A stretch of 64,000 bases of DNA from Orlajensenia flava (GTDB taxonomy: Bacteria > Actinomycetota > Actinomycetes > Actinomycetales > Microbacteriaceae). Positions 44,352-53,502 of this stretch are shown piece after piece; positions within the stretch are counted from its first letter, which is position 1; every line of letters starts with the position of its first letter. The position numbers and the translations under genes were made by a program. The stretch covers positions 186,001-250,000 of the forward strand of contig NZ_SSSN01000005.1 in the NCBI RefSeq assembly GCF_004801905.1, given 5' to 3'. Below the pieces are notes generated by a model, which had not been told where the DNA came from, made no database searches, and saw only the letters and a program-made list of their open reading frames with translations.

Positions 44352-45809
44352 TTAGGCCTTCTCGTCCGGCGTCGTGGCGGCCTTCTCGTCCAGCGACGGA
44401 TCGACCTTCGCGCCGGTACGCACCCGTGAGTGACGGATGGAGTAGCTGAAGTAGATGATGAGGCCGATGATGAGCCACACCACGAAGCGCACCCAGGTCT
44501 CCCACGGCAGCTGCACGATGAGGTAGCCGCAGAGCAGGATGCCGATGATCGGCAGCACCGGCGAAAGCGGCACGCGGAACGGACGCTTCATGTCCGGCTT
44601 GGTGCGGCGCAGCACGATGACGCCGATGTTGACCAGCACGAAGGCGAACAGGGTGCCGATGTTGACCAGCTTGACGATCTCGTCGAGGGGAACGAGTGCG
44701 GCGAGGATGGCGATGAGTACGCCGAACCCGAGCGTCAGCCGCGCGGGCGTTCCGTAGCGCGGGTGCACCTTCGCGAGCTTGCGCGGCAGCAGGCCGTCGC
44801 GGCACATCGCGAAGAAGATGCGCGTCTGGCCGTACATGATCACGAGCACGACACTCGTGATGGCGATGAGCGCGCCGGCCGCGAGCAATCCGCCGGCCCA
44901 CGGGATGCCCGCACCCTCATTCAGTGCGGCCGCGAGCGGGGCGTCGCTGCCGGAGAGGGTCTTGACGGGCGCGACTCCGACCGCGGCGATCGCGACCAGG
45001 ACGTAGAGGATGGTGGAGATGACGAGCGACCCGATCACGGCGATCGGCAGGTCGCGACCCGGGTTCTTCGACTCCTCGGATGCGGTGGTGACGGCGTCGA
45101 AGCCGATGTACGCGAAGAAGATCACGCCCGCTGCCGAGGCGATGCCGCCGAAGCCCACCGGCGCGAACGGATCGAAGTGCCCGGCATTGAAGGCCGTGAA
45201 CGCGACGATGATGAAGAAGATCAGGATGAGGATCTTGATCACGACCATGACCGCGTTGGCCCGTGCGCTCTCCCGGGTGCCGAGGGTGAGCAGGATGCTG
45301 ATGGCCAGCACGATCACCACCGCCGGGATGTTGATGACGCCGCCCTCGGACGGCGAGGTGGAGATCGCCTTCGGCAGCTCGTACCCGAAGGTCGCCTTGA
45401 GGAACTCGTTGACGTTGCCGCCCCAGCCGACGGCGACCGCCGCGACGGAAACCCCGTACTCAAGGATGAGGTCCCACCCGATGATGAACGCGACGAACTC
45501 GCCGAGCGTCGCGTAGGAGAACGTGTACGCACTGCCCGACACAGGGACGCTCGACGCGAGCTCCGCGTAGGAGAGCGCCGAGAACGCGCAGGTCAGCGCC
45601 GCGAGGATGAACGCCAGGAAGAGGCTCGGACCGGCGAGCTTCGCGCCCTCGCCGATGACGACGAAGATGCCGGTGCCGATGATGGCTCCGACGCCGAGTG
45701 CGGTGAGCGCGACCGGCCCGATGCTGCGCCGAAGCTTCTCATCGCCGTTCTCGGTCTCGTCGATGAGGTCGTCCACCGAGCGGGTGACGAACAGATCCTT
45801 CATGCGCAT
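44352..45809 (-). CDS. Amino-acid permease (APC superfamily, CAT-like)
   Basis: The 485-aa integral membrane protein has about 12-13 helices: GPVALTALGVGAIIGTGIFV as helix 1 with the conserved GTGIF, IFFAYIGFDAVTTASEESKN as the family's helix 6-7 loop, and a C-terminal pair ending FVVWLIIGLIIYFSY. This pattern matches cationic amino-acid/APC transporters (YfnA/CAT type). The start at 45809 is chosen because GAGAGG is 7 bases upstream; two nearby ATGs are possible. The tandem Usp gene follows in the same transcript. Confidence 0.9.
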   Translation of the reverse strand: MRMKDLFVTRSVDDLIDETENGDEKLRRSIGPVALTALGVGAIIGTGIFVVIGEGAKLAGPSLFLAFILAALTCAFSALSYAELASSVPVSGSAYTFSYATLGEFVAFIIGWDLILEYGVSVAAVAVGWGGNVNEFLKATFGYELPKAISTSPSEGGVINIPAVVIVLAISILLTLGTRESARANAVMVVIKILILIFFIIVAFTAFNAGHFDPFAPVGFGGIASAAGVIFFAYIGFDAVTTASEESKNPGRDLPIAVIGSLVISTILYVLVAIAAVGVAPVKTLSGSDAPLAAALNEGAGIPWAGGLLAAGALIAITSVVLVIMYGQTRIFFAMCRDGLLPRKLAKVHPRYGTPARLTLGFGVLIAILAALVPLDEIVKLVNIGTLFAFVLVNIGVIVLRRTKPDMKRPFRVPLSPVLPIIGILLCGYLIVQLPWETWVRFVVWLIIGLIIYFSYSIRHSRVRTGAKVDPSLDEKAATTPDEKA

Positions 45810-45984
45810 GTGCATTCCTCTCGATGAGGACCGTCGCACCAACGGAGTGCGGTGATCGGTGCGCTCACTCTGGCACTGATCTCGCGTGCCCGAAAGAGCG
45901 TGAATCGAACCGCGCTATCGTGAGCCCACGAGCCGCGCGTCGCTAGAGGTGCCGCGCCAAGCATCCGGAAGGGGTGAGGCGACC

Positions 45985-48039
45985 GTGCTCATCGACATCG
46001 CGACCATCGTGCTCGGCGCCGTGTCGGCCGTGCTGGTCGGGTTCGTGAGTCGACGCATCCTCGGCACGCCCGTCGGCTGGCCGCGCAGCATCGTCGTGGG
46101 CGTCATCGTGTTCCTGATCGGCTGGCCCTTCGCCGGGTGGGTGGTCGACCAGACCGGTCTCGAGTCCGCGATGGCGAGGGGCGGGCGGGTCGGCGCCGAG
46201 GCCACCCTCGTCACGGTGGCCGTCGTTATCGTGTCGATCGGATGGATCTTCGCCGGCGGCGTCGCCACCCTGGTCGCGCTCGAGGCGATCTTCCCCACTC
46301 ATCCGCTACGCAATCCCGTCGACGTCGTGAGAGCCGCCGTCAAGCAGCGCCGACGCACCCGTCGCTACCTCCAGATCGTGTCGATCGCCTCGAGCCACGG
46401 GGCTGGATGGCTGTTCCACGGTGGGAGCCGCGCCGACTCCGAGCTCAGCACCTCGCAGCAGCGCGCCGACGCGATCGTGGAGACCATCAACGCGTCCGGC
46501 GTGACGTTCGTCAAGCTCGGCCAGGTGCTCTCGACGCGGCGCGACCTCATTCCCGAGCCCTACCTCAGCGCCCTCGCGAGCCTGCAGTCGGCCGCATCGA
46601 CACTGCCGTGGGAACGGCTTCTTCCCGTGGTCGAGGGGGACATCGGCGGGCCGCTCGCATCCGTCTTCCGCAGTGTCGACGAACAACCGCTCGCCGCGGC
46701 ATCCGTCGCGCAGGTGCATCGGGCCGTGCTGAACGACGGAACGGCCGTGGTGCTCAAGGTGCAGCGACCGGATGCGAGCGCCCAGGTGCAGGCCGACGTG
46801 GACATCGTGCTCCGACTCGCGGACCGGGCCGAGGTCGCCAGCCCGCTCGCCCACGACCTCCGCGTCGCCGCTCTCGCTCGCGGCTTCACGACCACCCTGC
46901 TGGAGGAGCTCGACTACCGGGTCGAGCGCCTCAACACCGAGATGATCCGCGCCGCCGTCGCCAACGTCGACCACTTGGACGGCGGTGCCCGCAGCGGGCA
47001 GCCGGGCGGCGGACCCAGCGCCGCCGAGGGTTCGCCGATCGCGGTGCCGCGCATCCACGCCGCCGCCTCGGGTCGTCGCGTGCTGACGATGGACCTCGTC
47101 GAGGGCAAGCCGCTGAGCGGTGCTGCCGCCGAGCTCGGGCAACTCACACACGAGCAGCGCACGGCGCTCGCGACCGTCCTCATGCGGGCGGTGCTCGAGC
47201 AGATCCTCGTGCACGGCGTCTTCCACGCCGATCTGCACCCGGGCAACGTGATCCTCCAGCCCGGTGGCACGCTCGCACTCATCGACTTCGGGGCGGTGGG
47301 CATCATCGAGCGCAGCCGCCGGGGGCACCTGACGGCCCTGCTGCTCGCGGCCATGAGCGAGGACGACACCGGAGCGACGGATGCGCTGCTGCAGATCGTC
47401 GACGTTCCCGAGGGCTTCGAGGTGGACGAGTTCCGTCACGAGGTGGGCGTAGTGCTCACGACGCAGAAGTTCCGGCCGCCCGGCGATGGGTCGATCTTCA
47501 CGCGCATGCTCGACGTCATCCGTCGCCACCGCATCGCGCTGCCGGCCGACCTCGCCTCGGCATTCCGGAGCTTCGCCACCCTCGAGGGATGCCTGCGCGT
47601 CATCGAGCCCGACTTCGACCTGGTGGAGAACGCGCTGCCGATGGTGCCGTCGCTGATGCGCAAGACGGTGCACCTGCGACAGCTGGCCACCGCCACCCAG
47701 GCTCGCGCCATGGTGACCGCCGGCATCCTGCGCGAACTGCCTCGCCGGCTCGACACCCTGCTGACCGGCGTCGAGCGCGGGACGTTCGGCGTGCGCCTGC
47801 GCACCCTCGACGATGCTGAGACGCAGGGCTTCATCCAGAAGATCACCTCCGAAGTCGTCGGCACTCTCGTCTCCATCGCGGCCGTCGTCATTGCGGTCGT
47901 GCTGATCGTCTCCGACGTCGGGCCTGTGCTCGCGGGCGGACTACGCCTTCTCGACCTCATCGGCGTCGTGGTCGGGCTGTTCGGTTTCCTCGGGCTGCTC
48001 CGTGTGGTGCGGCAGATCTTCGTGCGCCGCTCGCCCTGA
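45985..48039 (+). CDS. ABC1/AarF-UbiB family kinase-like membrane protein
   Basis: The 684-aa protein has an N-terminal part with two to three membrane helices (IVVGVIVFLIGWPFAGWVV, TLVTVAVVIVSIGWIFAGGV), the UbiB KxGQ motif (FVKLGQVLSTRRDLIP), the ExD motif (LLEELDYRVERLN), the loop VFHADLHPGN and the metal Asp in LALIDFGAVG, and two C-terminal helices. UbiB/AarF proteins are atypical kinases or ATPases supporting isoprenoid-quinone lipids. The GTG at 45985 with GGGGTGAGG upstream is preferred; an earlier GTG at 45949 is possible. Confidence 0.88.
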   Translation: MLIDIATIVLGAVSAVLVGFVSRRILGTPVGWPRSIVVGVIVFLIGWPFAGWVVDQTGLESAMARGGRVGAEATLVTVAVVIVSIGWIFAGGVATLVALEAIFPTHPLRNPVDVVRAAVKQRRRTRRYLQIVSIASSHGAGWLFHGGSRADSELSTSQQRADAIVETINASGVTFVKLGQVLSTRRDLIPEPYLSALASLQSAASTLPWERLLPVVEGDIGGPLASVFRSVDEQPLAAASVAQVHRAVLNDGTAVVLKVQRPDASAQVQADVDIVLRLADRAEVASPLAHDLRVAALARGFTTTLLEELDYRVERLNTEMIRAAVANVDHLDGGARSGQPGGGPSAAEGSPIAVPRIHAAASGRRVLTMDLVEGKPLSGAAAELGQLTHEQRTALATVLMRAVLEQILVHGVFHADLHPGNVILQPGGTLALIDFGAVGIIERSRRGHLTALLLAAMSEDDTGATDALLQIVDVPEGFEVDEFRHEVGVVLTTQKFRPPGDGSIFTRMLDVIRRHRIALPADLASAFRSFATLEGCLRVIEPDFDLVENALPMVPSLMRKTVHLRQLATATQARAMVTAGILRELPRRLDTLLTGVERGTFGVRLRTLDDAETQGFIQKITSEVVGTLVSIAAVVIAVVLIVSDVGPVLAGGLRLLDLIGVVVGLFGFLGLLRVVRQIFVRRSP

Positions 48040-48094
48040 CGGGTGGGCCGGGTCCGCGACCTGCCCTTGCGGTGACATCGCGGCGGGTGGTCGG

Positions 48095-48880
48095 ATGGAC
48101 CCCATGCAGCACACCACATCGGCGGACGGCACCCCCATCGCGTACGAGACCGTGGGGGAGGGTGCGCCCGTCGTCATCGTCGGCGGCGCGTTCTCGACCG
48201 CGGCCGGTGGTGCGCCCCTTGCGGCGGCGCTGGCAGATGCGGGGTATCAGGGCGTGACGATGGACCGGCGAGGGCGTGGCGAGAGTGGCGACACCGGGCC
48301 GTATGCACCGGCCCGGGAGGCGGAGGACCTCGCGGCGGTCATCGAGGCGGTCGGAGGCAGCGCATCCGTTCTCGGCCATTCCTCGGGAGCGGTGCTCGCC
48401 CTGTTCGCCGCCGCGGAAGGGGTGCCGGTGACGCAGCTGTTCCTGTCGGAGCCGCCGTTCCACTTCGGTGAGGGCGAGCCGGATGCCGACCTGCCCGATC
48501 GCCTGCAGGCGCTCGTCGACGGCGGCAAGCCCGAGGAGGCGGTGACGCTGTTCCAGCGGGAGGGCGTCGAGCTGCCCGACGCGATGATCGAGTGGATACG
48601 GCGGAGCCCGATGTTCGACTCGCTCGTACCGCTCGCGCAGTCGACGGTCTACGACGCGGTGCTGACCGCTACGGTGTCGACGCCGACGGATGCGATGACG
48701 AGCGTCGCCCTGCCGGTCACGATCCTGCGGGGCGAGCCCACCTATCCGATGCTCGTGCGGTCGACCGACGTGCTCGCCGAGGCGATGACGGATGCCGAAC
48801 TCGTGGTCGTGCCGGAGTCGCACGACCACAGCGCCGACCCCGCCGGAACGACGCGTGAGATCCGGCGCCGGTTGGGGTGA
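48095..48880 (+). CDS. Alpha/beta-hydrolase
   Basis: The 261-aa protein has GTPIAYETVGEGAPVVIVGG at the start, the nucleophile elbow VLGHSSGAVLALFAA and a C-terminal His in PESHDHSADP. The fold is that of esterase/lactonase-like hydrolases. No lid signature gives the substrate. It lies 55 bp after the UbiB-like gene and 7 bp before the DUF1697 gene on the same strand, so they may share a transcript. The ATG at 48104 is an alternative start. Confidence 0.85.
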   Translation: MDPMQHTTSADGTPIAYETVGEGAPVVIVGGAFSTAAGGAPLAAALADAGYQGVTMDRRGRGESGDTGPYAPAREAEDLAAVIEAVGGSASVLGHSSGAVLALFAAAEGVPVTQLFLSEPPFHFGEGEPDADLPDRLQALVDGGKPEEAVTLFQREGVELPDAMIEWIRRSPMFDSLVPLAQSTVYDAVLTATVSTPTDAMTSVALPVTILRGEPTYPMLVRSTDVLAEAMTDAELVVVPESHDHSADPAGTTREIRRRLG

Positions 48881-48887
48881 GGGCGAC

Positions 48888-49433
48888 ATGACCCGGTTCA
48901 TCATCCTCGCCCGCGGACTGAACGTCGGCGGCAAGAACCCGGTGCCGATGGCGAGGTGGCGGGCCAGCCTCGAGTCGATGGGTTACACCGACGTGGTGAC
49001 CTACATCGCCAGCGGCAATGTGCTGCTGGAGTCGACCGAGTCGGCCGCGCGGGTGAAGGAGCGCGTCGATGAGGGGCTCGCCGCCGAATTCGGCATCGAC
49101 GACGAGAACGTCAAGGTGCTCGTGCTGCGCCGCACCCAGTTGAAGGGCGTGATCGAGAACAAGCCGGCCGGTTTCGGGGAGGAGCCGACGCTGTACCACA
49201 GCGACGCGATCTTCCTCATGGGCATCGCGGTGGCCGATGCCCTGCCCGCGTTCAACCCGCGCGAGGGCGTGGACCGCGTCTGGCCGGGAAAGGGCGTCAT
49301 CTACTCGCGGCGGCTCAGCGCCGAGCGCACGAAGAGCAGGCTCAGCACGATCGTGGCATCGCCGCTGTACAGGTCGATGACCATCCGCAGTTGGAGCACG
49401 ACGCAGAAATTGTGGGAGCTGGCGAGGGCGTGA
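48888..49433 (+). CDS. DUF1697 family protein
   Basis: The 181-aa protein begins MTRFIILARGLNVGGKNPVP and contains YIASGNVLLES and FNPREGVDRVWPGKGVIYS, which match the DUF1697 family. No enzymatic activity is established for the family. It follows the hydrolase by 7 bp and is followed by a 57-aa small gene. Confidence 0.87.
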   Translation: MTRFIILARGLNVGGKNPVPMARWRASLESMGYTDVVTYIASGNVLLESTESAARVKERVDEGLAAEFGIDDENVKVLVLRRTQLKGVIENKPAGFGEEPTLYHSDAIFLMGIAVADALPAFNPREGVDRVWPGKGVIYSRRLSAERTKSRLSTIVASPLYRSMTIRSWSTTQKLWELARA

Positions 49434-49447
49434 CGGAGGGTGACGCG

Positions 49448-49621
49448 ATGAGTAAAGACGAGAAGACGGATGCCGAACTCCGCCGCGAGCAGTTGACTCG
49501 GGCGCCGAAGTCCGATGAGGGCGGCGCCGCTCCGCGCATCGAAGTGACCGAGCACGGTGACGACGTCACGCGCATCGACGTCGCGGACACCGCGGCGGTT
49601 CGCCCGGGGGAGCCCGGCTGA
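49448..49621 (+). CDS. Small hydrophilic protein
   Basis: The 57-aa protein (MSKDEKTDAELRREQLTRAP, then IEVTEHGDDVTRIDVADTAA) is highly charged with no membrane segment. GGAGG-like sequence (GGAGGGTGACGCG) precedes the ATG. It starts 14 bp after the DUF1697 stop and probably belongs to the same transcript. It is not recognised and could be a conserved short actinobacterial protein. Confidence 0.55.
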   Translation: MSKDEKTDAELRREQLTRAPKSDEGGAAPRIEVTEHGDDVTRIDVADTAAVRPGEPG

Positions 49622-49629
49622 CGCCTCTG

Positions 49630-49674
49630 CTGGTCGAGTACCGCAGACGCGCCAGCGGCTTCGCGTATCGAGGC
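49630..49674. repeat. REP-like intergenic element
   Basis: The stretch CTGGTCGAGTA, then CGCAGACGCGCCAGCGGC, then GCGTATCGAGG, resembles a degenerate form of the dispersed intergenic repeat often seen in Microbacteriaceae, where CTGGTCGAGTAG and GTATCGAGA flank a short variable core. It lies alone in the gap before the patatin gene. The identification rests on recalled pattern, not on a second copy in this window. Confidence 0.4.
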
Positions 49675-49714
49675 CGCTTCTCGATGCGCGGCCTGGGTAG
49701 GGCACGATGGGTGA

Positions 49715-50545
49715 ATGACGACAGCATTGGTGCTCGGTGGCGGAGGGGTCACGGGCATCGCCTGGGAGACCGGATTGTTGTTCGGACTGGAGCAGGCGGG
49801 AGTCCGGGTGCGGGATGCCGACCGGCTGGTGGGCACCTCGGCGGGCTCGACGGTGGTCGCGCAGTTGGCATCCGGAACCGACCTCAGTGAGCTCTACCGA
49901 CGCCAAGCGGGTGGCCTCGTCGCCGAGAAGGCTGCCGCGTTCAGCGGTGCTGATCTCCGGCGGCTCGTCAGCACTCTGCTGTTCACCCGGGATCGCGCGA
50001 AGGCGCTGCGCCGGTTGGGCGCCGAGAGCCAGGCGCGGGTGCGGTCAGGAGAGGCGGCCGAGCGTCGTGCCATCATCGCGGAGCGTGTTCCGGTCGATGT
50101 CTGGCCCGATCGCGACCTGCGCATTCCGGCCGTGCACGTCGAGACCGGCCTGCTGCGCGTGTTCACCCGCGAGGATGGCGTCGCGCTCATCGACGCGGTG
50201 GGCGCGAGCTGCGCGGTGCCGCTGGTGTGGCCGCCGGTCGAGATCGACGGTCAGCACTACATCGACGGCGGCCTGCCGTATCCGGCGAATGTGCAACTGG
50301 CGAGCGGATGCGACACCGTGCTCGTCATCGCGCCCATCACGCGAGGGCTCGGGCTCGGCACCTCGGTGAAGGCTCAGGTGCGCGCTCTGGGCGGTGACGT
50401 TCGGAGCGTCGTCCTGACACCCGACCGCGAGGCGAAGCGTTCGATGGGACGCAACTCGCTGGATCCGGCCGCGCGCGAGGCATCCGCCATCGCCGGGCTG
50501 GCCCAGGCCGAGCGCGTCGTCGAGAGGGTGCGCGGGCTGTTCTGA
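49715..50545 (+). CDS. Patatin-like phospholipase
   Basis: The 276-aa protein has the oxyanion loop GGGGVTGIAW near residue 8, the nucleophile GTSAGS with Ser42 and the catalytic Asp184 in IDGGLPYPAN, which form the Ser-Asp dyad of patatins. It would be a cytoplasmic or membrane-associated lipid acyl hydrolase. It stands alone before a convergent methyltransferase gene. Confidence 0.9.
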   Translation: MTTALVLGGGGVTGIAWETGLLFGLEQAGVRVRDADRLVGTSAGSTVVAQLASGTDLSELYRRQAGGLVAEKAAAFSGADLRRLVSTLLFTRDRAKALRRLGAESQARVRSGEAAERRAIIAERVPVDVWPDRDLRIPAVHVETGLLRVFTREDGVALIDAVGASCAVPLVWPPVEIDGQHYIDGGLPYPANVQLASGCDTVLVIAPITRGLGLGTSVKAQVRALGGDVRSVVLTPDREAKRSMGRNSLDPAAREASAIAGLAQAERVVERVRGLF

Positions 50546-50642
50546 TCGGGCCGTCGCGCTCTCATCGGCGGGCGCGGACCTCGTCGATCGCCGCGGTTCT
50601 GATCGCGCCCCGCTGTCCCGCGCCAGTCGGCGCCGAGTCCGA

Positions 50643-51437
50643 TCACGCGGCGCGGACCACGCCCCGCGCCGACCACGCTCGGGCCCGTAACGTGAACGGC
50701 CCGTCCGGCGAGGGCGCCAGCTCGCGGCGCAACTCCTCCCGCAGGCGTTCGCGCGCCGCGTTGGTGAGCGTGGCGACGTAGGCGGGAGCAGGCCCCTGAC
50801 CGCCGAGGAACGGCATCCAGTAGTCGTCGAAGTCCTCGAACTCGGCGATGAGGTCGATCGCCTCGACGCCGACGTCCGCCAGGTGCGCGGCGAACAGTTC
50901 ACGCAAGGCGTCCGGGGTGCAGAGGTCGAATCCGGTCGCCTCGCGCACCGTCGTGGCGGCGGGGTCGAGCGGCACTGCGACATCCCAGAATCGCCGGATG
51001 ATCTCCATCCCGTCTCCGTAGTCCCAGACGTACCCGGCGATGAGAGCGCCCGCCGTCGCGACGCGCACCATCTCGCGGACGGCGGCGTGCGGGTCCGGCA
51101 CGAAGTTCAGCACGAGCCCCGACACCACGACATCGGCGGAGTCGTCGGGTAGGGGCAGTGCGGATGCGTCCCCGGCCACCACCTGCGCCGGATCGCCGAG
51201 CCTCGTCGCAGCGGCCGCCCGGAACCCGCTGGACGGCTCGACGCCGATCAGCGCGGCGGGCGCGCATCCGGCAAGGATCGCTTCGGAGAGCGCGCCCGTG
51301 CCGCATCCGACGTCCACCCAGCGCGCGTGCTCGGGCGCGGCGATGCGCTCGAGGAACAGGGGAGCGATGCGCCGACTCCACCGGCCGATGTAGCGCTCGT
51401 ACGGATCACCCTGCTGCCAGGTGTCGGCCGACGTCAT
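50643..51437 (-). CDS. Class I SAM-dependent methyltransferase
   Basis: The 264-aa protein has motif I VDVGCGTGALSEAIL, the motif II-like ALIGVEPSSGFRAAA and the following DDSADVVVSGLVLNFVPDP, as in Methyltransf_11/25 enzymes. The acceptor cannot be deduced, and small molecules are more common than macromolecules for this type. It is divergent from the YjbR-like gene. Confidence 0.87.
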   Translation of the reverse strand: MTSADTWQQGDPYERYIGRWSRRIAPLFLERIAAPEHARWVDVGCGTGALSEAILAGCAPAALIGVEPSSGFRAAAATRLGDPAQVVAGDASALPLPDDSADVVVSGLVLNFVPDPHAAVREMVRVATAGALIAGYVWDYGDGMEIIRRFWDVAVPLDPAATTVREATGFDLCTPDALRELFAAHLADVGVEAIDLIAEFEDFDDYWMPFLGGQGPAPAYVATLTNAARERLREELRRELAPSPDGPFTLRARAWSARGVVRAA

Positions 51438-51500
51438 GGCCTTGTTCTACCGCGGGGAAGCCCCTCCCGCAAGGCGCGGACGACGGCGTAGCGTGAGCAT

Positions 51501-51893
51501 ATGACCGACTGGGACACGGTGCGCCGACTGGCGATGGACCTGCCCGACACCACGGAGGCCGTGAGCTGGGGCACCCCGCACTGGCGCGTGCACGGCAAGG
51601 GTTTCGTGTGGGATCGGCCGCTCCGCAAGAACGAGCTGGCCGCTCTTGAGCTGGACGAGCAGCCCGAACCGGTGCTGGGTGCCCGAGTGGAGGACGAGGC
51701 GACCAAGCTCGCCCTCATCGCGGAGGACCCCTCGGTGTTCTTCACGACGCCGCACTTCGACGACTTCTCGGCGATCCTCGTGTGGCTCGACCGCATTCCG
51801 CAGCGTCGTCTCGAGGAGCTGGTAACGGAGGCCTGGTTCGCCGTTGCGCCCGCGAACCTCGCCCAGGCGTGGCTTCAGGAGCACCCCGACTGA
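51501..51893 (+). CDS. MmcQ/YjbR family protein
   Basis: The 130-aa protein has the family layout: WDTVRRLAMDLPDTTEAVSW, GTPHWRVHGKGFVWDRPL, then VFFTTPHFDDFSAILVWLD. MmcQ/YjbR proteins are small DNA-binding-fold proteins of unsettled role. Confidence 0.87.
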   Translation: MTDWDTVRRLAMDLPDTTEAVSWGTPHWRVHGKGFVWDRPLRKNELAALELDEQPEPVLGARVEDEATKLALIAEDPSVFFTTPHFDDFSAILVWLDRIPQRRLEELVTEAWFAVAPANLAQAWLQEHPD

Positions 51894-52060
51894 GCCCGCA
51901 AGCCGGGTGATCCGCCGTTTTACAGGACGAGAGCGCACCCGAGGCGCATATGGAGGGTGGCTCGGCTGTGGTCCTGTAAACGGAATGGCACTCGGCTGGA
52001 ATCGGCTGACGGTGCGCGCCGCCATGATGGGTGTGAAGCACGGAATGGAGAATCAACGTC

Positions 52061-52618
52061 ATGCGCAGCATCATCGTCACCGAATTCATCAGCCTCGACG
52101 GCGTCATCGACTCGCCCGGCGGCGGCACGCACGCGCGCGCCGGCTGGACGTTCACGGAGGTGCCATTCGTCGCGGAGGCCTACGAGATCAAGGGACGCGA
52201 GCAGACCGAGGCGGGCGCGATGCTCATGGGACGGGTCAGCTACGTCGACTTCGCGCCGGTGTGGCCGACCATGGCGGAGTTCGCCGAGTACAACGCGATG
52301 CCCAAATACGTCGTCTCCACGACGCTCGTCGAGGAACCGGAGTGGAACAACACCTCGATCATCCGGTCGCTCGACGATGTCGCCGCGCTCAGGCAGGGCG
52401 ACGGCGGGCCCATCATCGTGCACGGCAGCGCCACGCTGGCTCAGGGGCTCGCGGCGGCGGACCTCGTCGATCGCTACCACCTGCTCGTGTTCCCGCTGCT
52501 GCTCGGCTCCGGCAAACGACTGTTCGCGGATGCCGAGAGCTCCGGCAGGCTCGCGCTCGTCGAGCACGAGGCGTACTCCAACGGCGTCATCAAGGCCGTC
52601 TACGACGTCGTCCGGTGA
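52061..52618 (+). CDS. Dihydrofolate reductase/RibD-like family protein
   Basis: The 185-aa protein begins MRSIIVTEFISLDGVIDSPG and has LMGRVSYVDFAPVWPTMAEF, HGSATLAQGLAAADLVDRYH and LLVFPLLLGSGKRLF, all typical of the RibD-C/DHFR-like reductases. It is longer in the middle than the 42229 paralogue. It overlaps the start of the DUF429 gene by 4 bp, so the two are coupled. Confidence 0.88.
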   Translation: MRSIIVTEFISLDGVIDSPGGGTHARAGWTFTEVPFVAEAYEIKGREQTEAGAMLMGRVSYVDFAPVWPTMAEFAEYNAMPKYVVSTTLVEEPEWNNTSIIRSLDDVAALRQGDGGPIIVHGSATLAQGLAAADLVDRYHLLVFPLLLGSGKRLFADAESSGRLALVEHEAYSNGVIKAVYDVVR

Positions 52619-53358
52619 TCACGACCGGGGTCGACCTCGCGGCGGAAGCCCGCGGAACGGCCGTGGTCAGCATCGACTGGAGCGGCTCGGCAGCCGTGAT
52701 CGTCGACGCCGCCGTCGGCGTGGATGACGAGCGGATCGTGGCGGCATCCGTGCGAGCGGACGCTGTCGGAATCGACTGCGCGTTCGGCTGGCCCGACGAC
52801 TTCGTGGAGTTCGTCACCGGTCACGCAGCCGGCAGGCCGGTGGACCTCACCCGCGACTCCGGCCTGGACTGGCGGCGGAGGCTGTCCTACCGCGAGACCG
52901 ACCGCTTCGTGCGCGATCAGACCGGGCGCTGGCCGTTGAGCGCCGCCACCGATCGCCTCGGGCTCACCGCGATGCACTGCGCGGCCCTGCTCGACGCGAT
53001 CGGCGCAGCCGTCGGACCGGTCGATCGCGCCGGCAGTGGACCGGTCGCCGAGGTGTACCCGGCGGCAGCCCTGCGAATGTGGGGTCTCTCGCGCCCGCGC
53101 TACAAGGTCGACGCGGCCGTCCGTGACGGCATGCTCGACAGCATCCGTCACGCGGCACCGTGGCTCGACATCAGGTCGCACCGGGCGCTCCTGGTGGCGT
53201 CGGACGACGTGTTCGACGCGATGATCGCCGCGCTCATCTCGCGGGCGCACGCGATGGGCGAATGGATGCGCGTGCCGCCCGAACAGCAGGACCGGGCGCG
53301 GCGGGAGGGCTGGATCGTGCTGCCGGCAGTCGGCATCGAACAGTTGCTCGGGGGCTGA
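52615..53358 (+). CDS. DUF429 family protein (RNase H-like fold)
   Basis: The 247-aa protein starts at the GTG overlapping the previous stop. GVDLAAEARGTAVVSIDW, DAVGIDCAFGWPDDFVEFV and SDDVFDAMIAALISR carry acidic residues at the expected places of the RNase H-like DUF429 fold. Members are predicted nucleases, but none is well characterised. Coupling to a RibD-like reductase is curious but may be fortuitous. Confidence 0.8.
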   Translation: MITTGVDLAAEARGTAVVSIDWSGSAAVIVDAAVGVDDERIVAASVRADAVGIDCAFGWPDDFVEFVTGHAAGRPVDLTRDSGLDWRRRLSYRETDRFVRDQTGRWPLSAATDRLGLTAMHCAALLDAIGAAVGPVDRAGSGPVAEVYPAAALRMWGLSRPRYKVDAAVRDGMLDSIRHAAPWLDIRSHRALLVASDDVFDAMIAALISRAHAMGEWMRVPPEQQDRARREGWIVLPAVGIEQLLGG

Positions 53359-53376
53359 CTACTGCGGGGTCGCGCA

Positions 53377-53429
53377 GCATCACGACCGGTGCCGCGCCGC
53401 ACGCCGCATCACGACCGGTGCCGCGTCGC
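53377..53429. repeat. Short direct repeat, period 29 bp
   Basis: GCATCACGACCGGTGCCGCG occurs at 53377-53396 and again at 53406-53425, with similar flanks (CCGC and TCGC). It lies in the gap between the DUF429 gene and the pterin-dehydratase-like gene. No role is visible. Confidence 0.7.
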
Positions 53430-53502
53430 GCGCCGCACCCTGCCCGCCGCTGCGGCCTGCTCGGCTCTTGCCGCTGTCGGCGGGTGCGGCCACGATGGGC
53501 GC

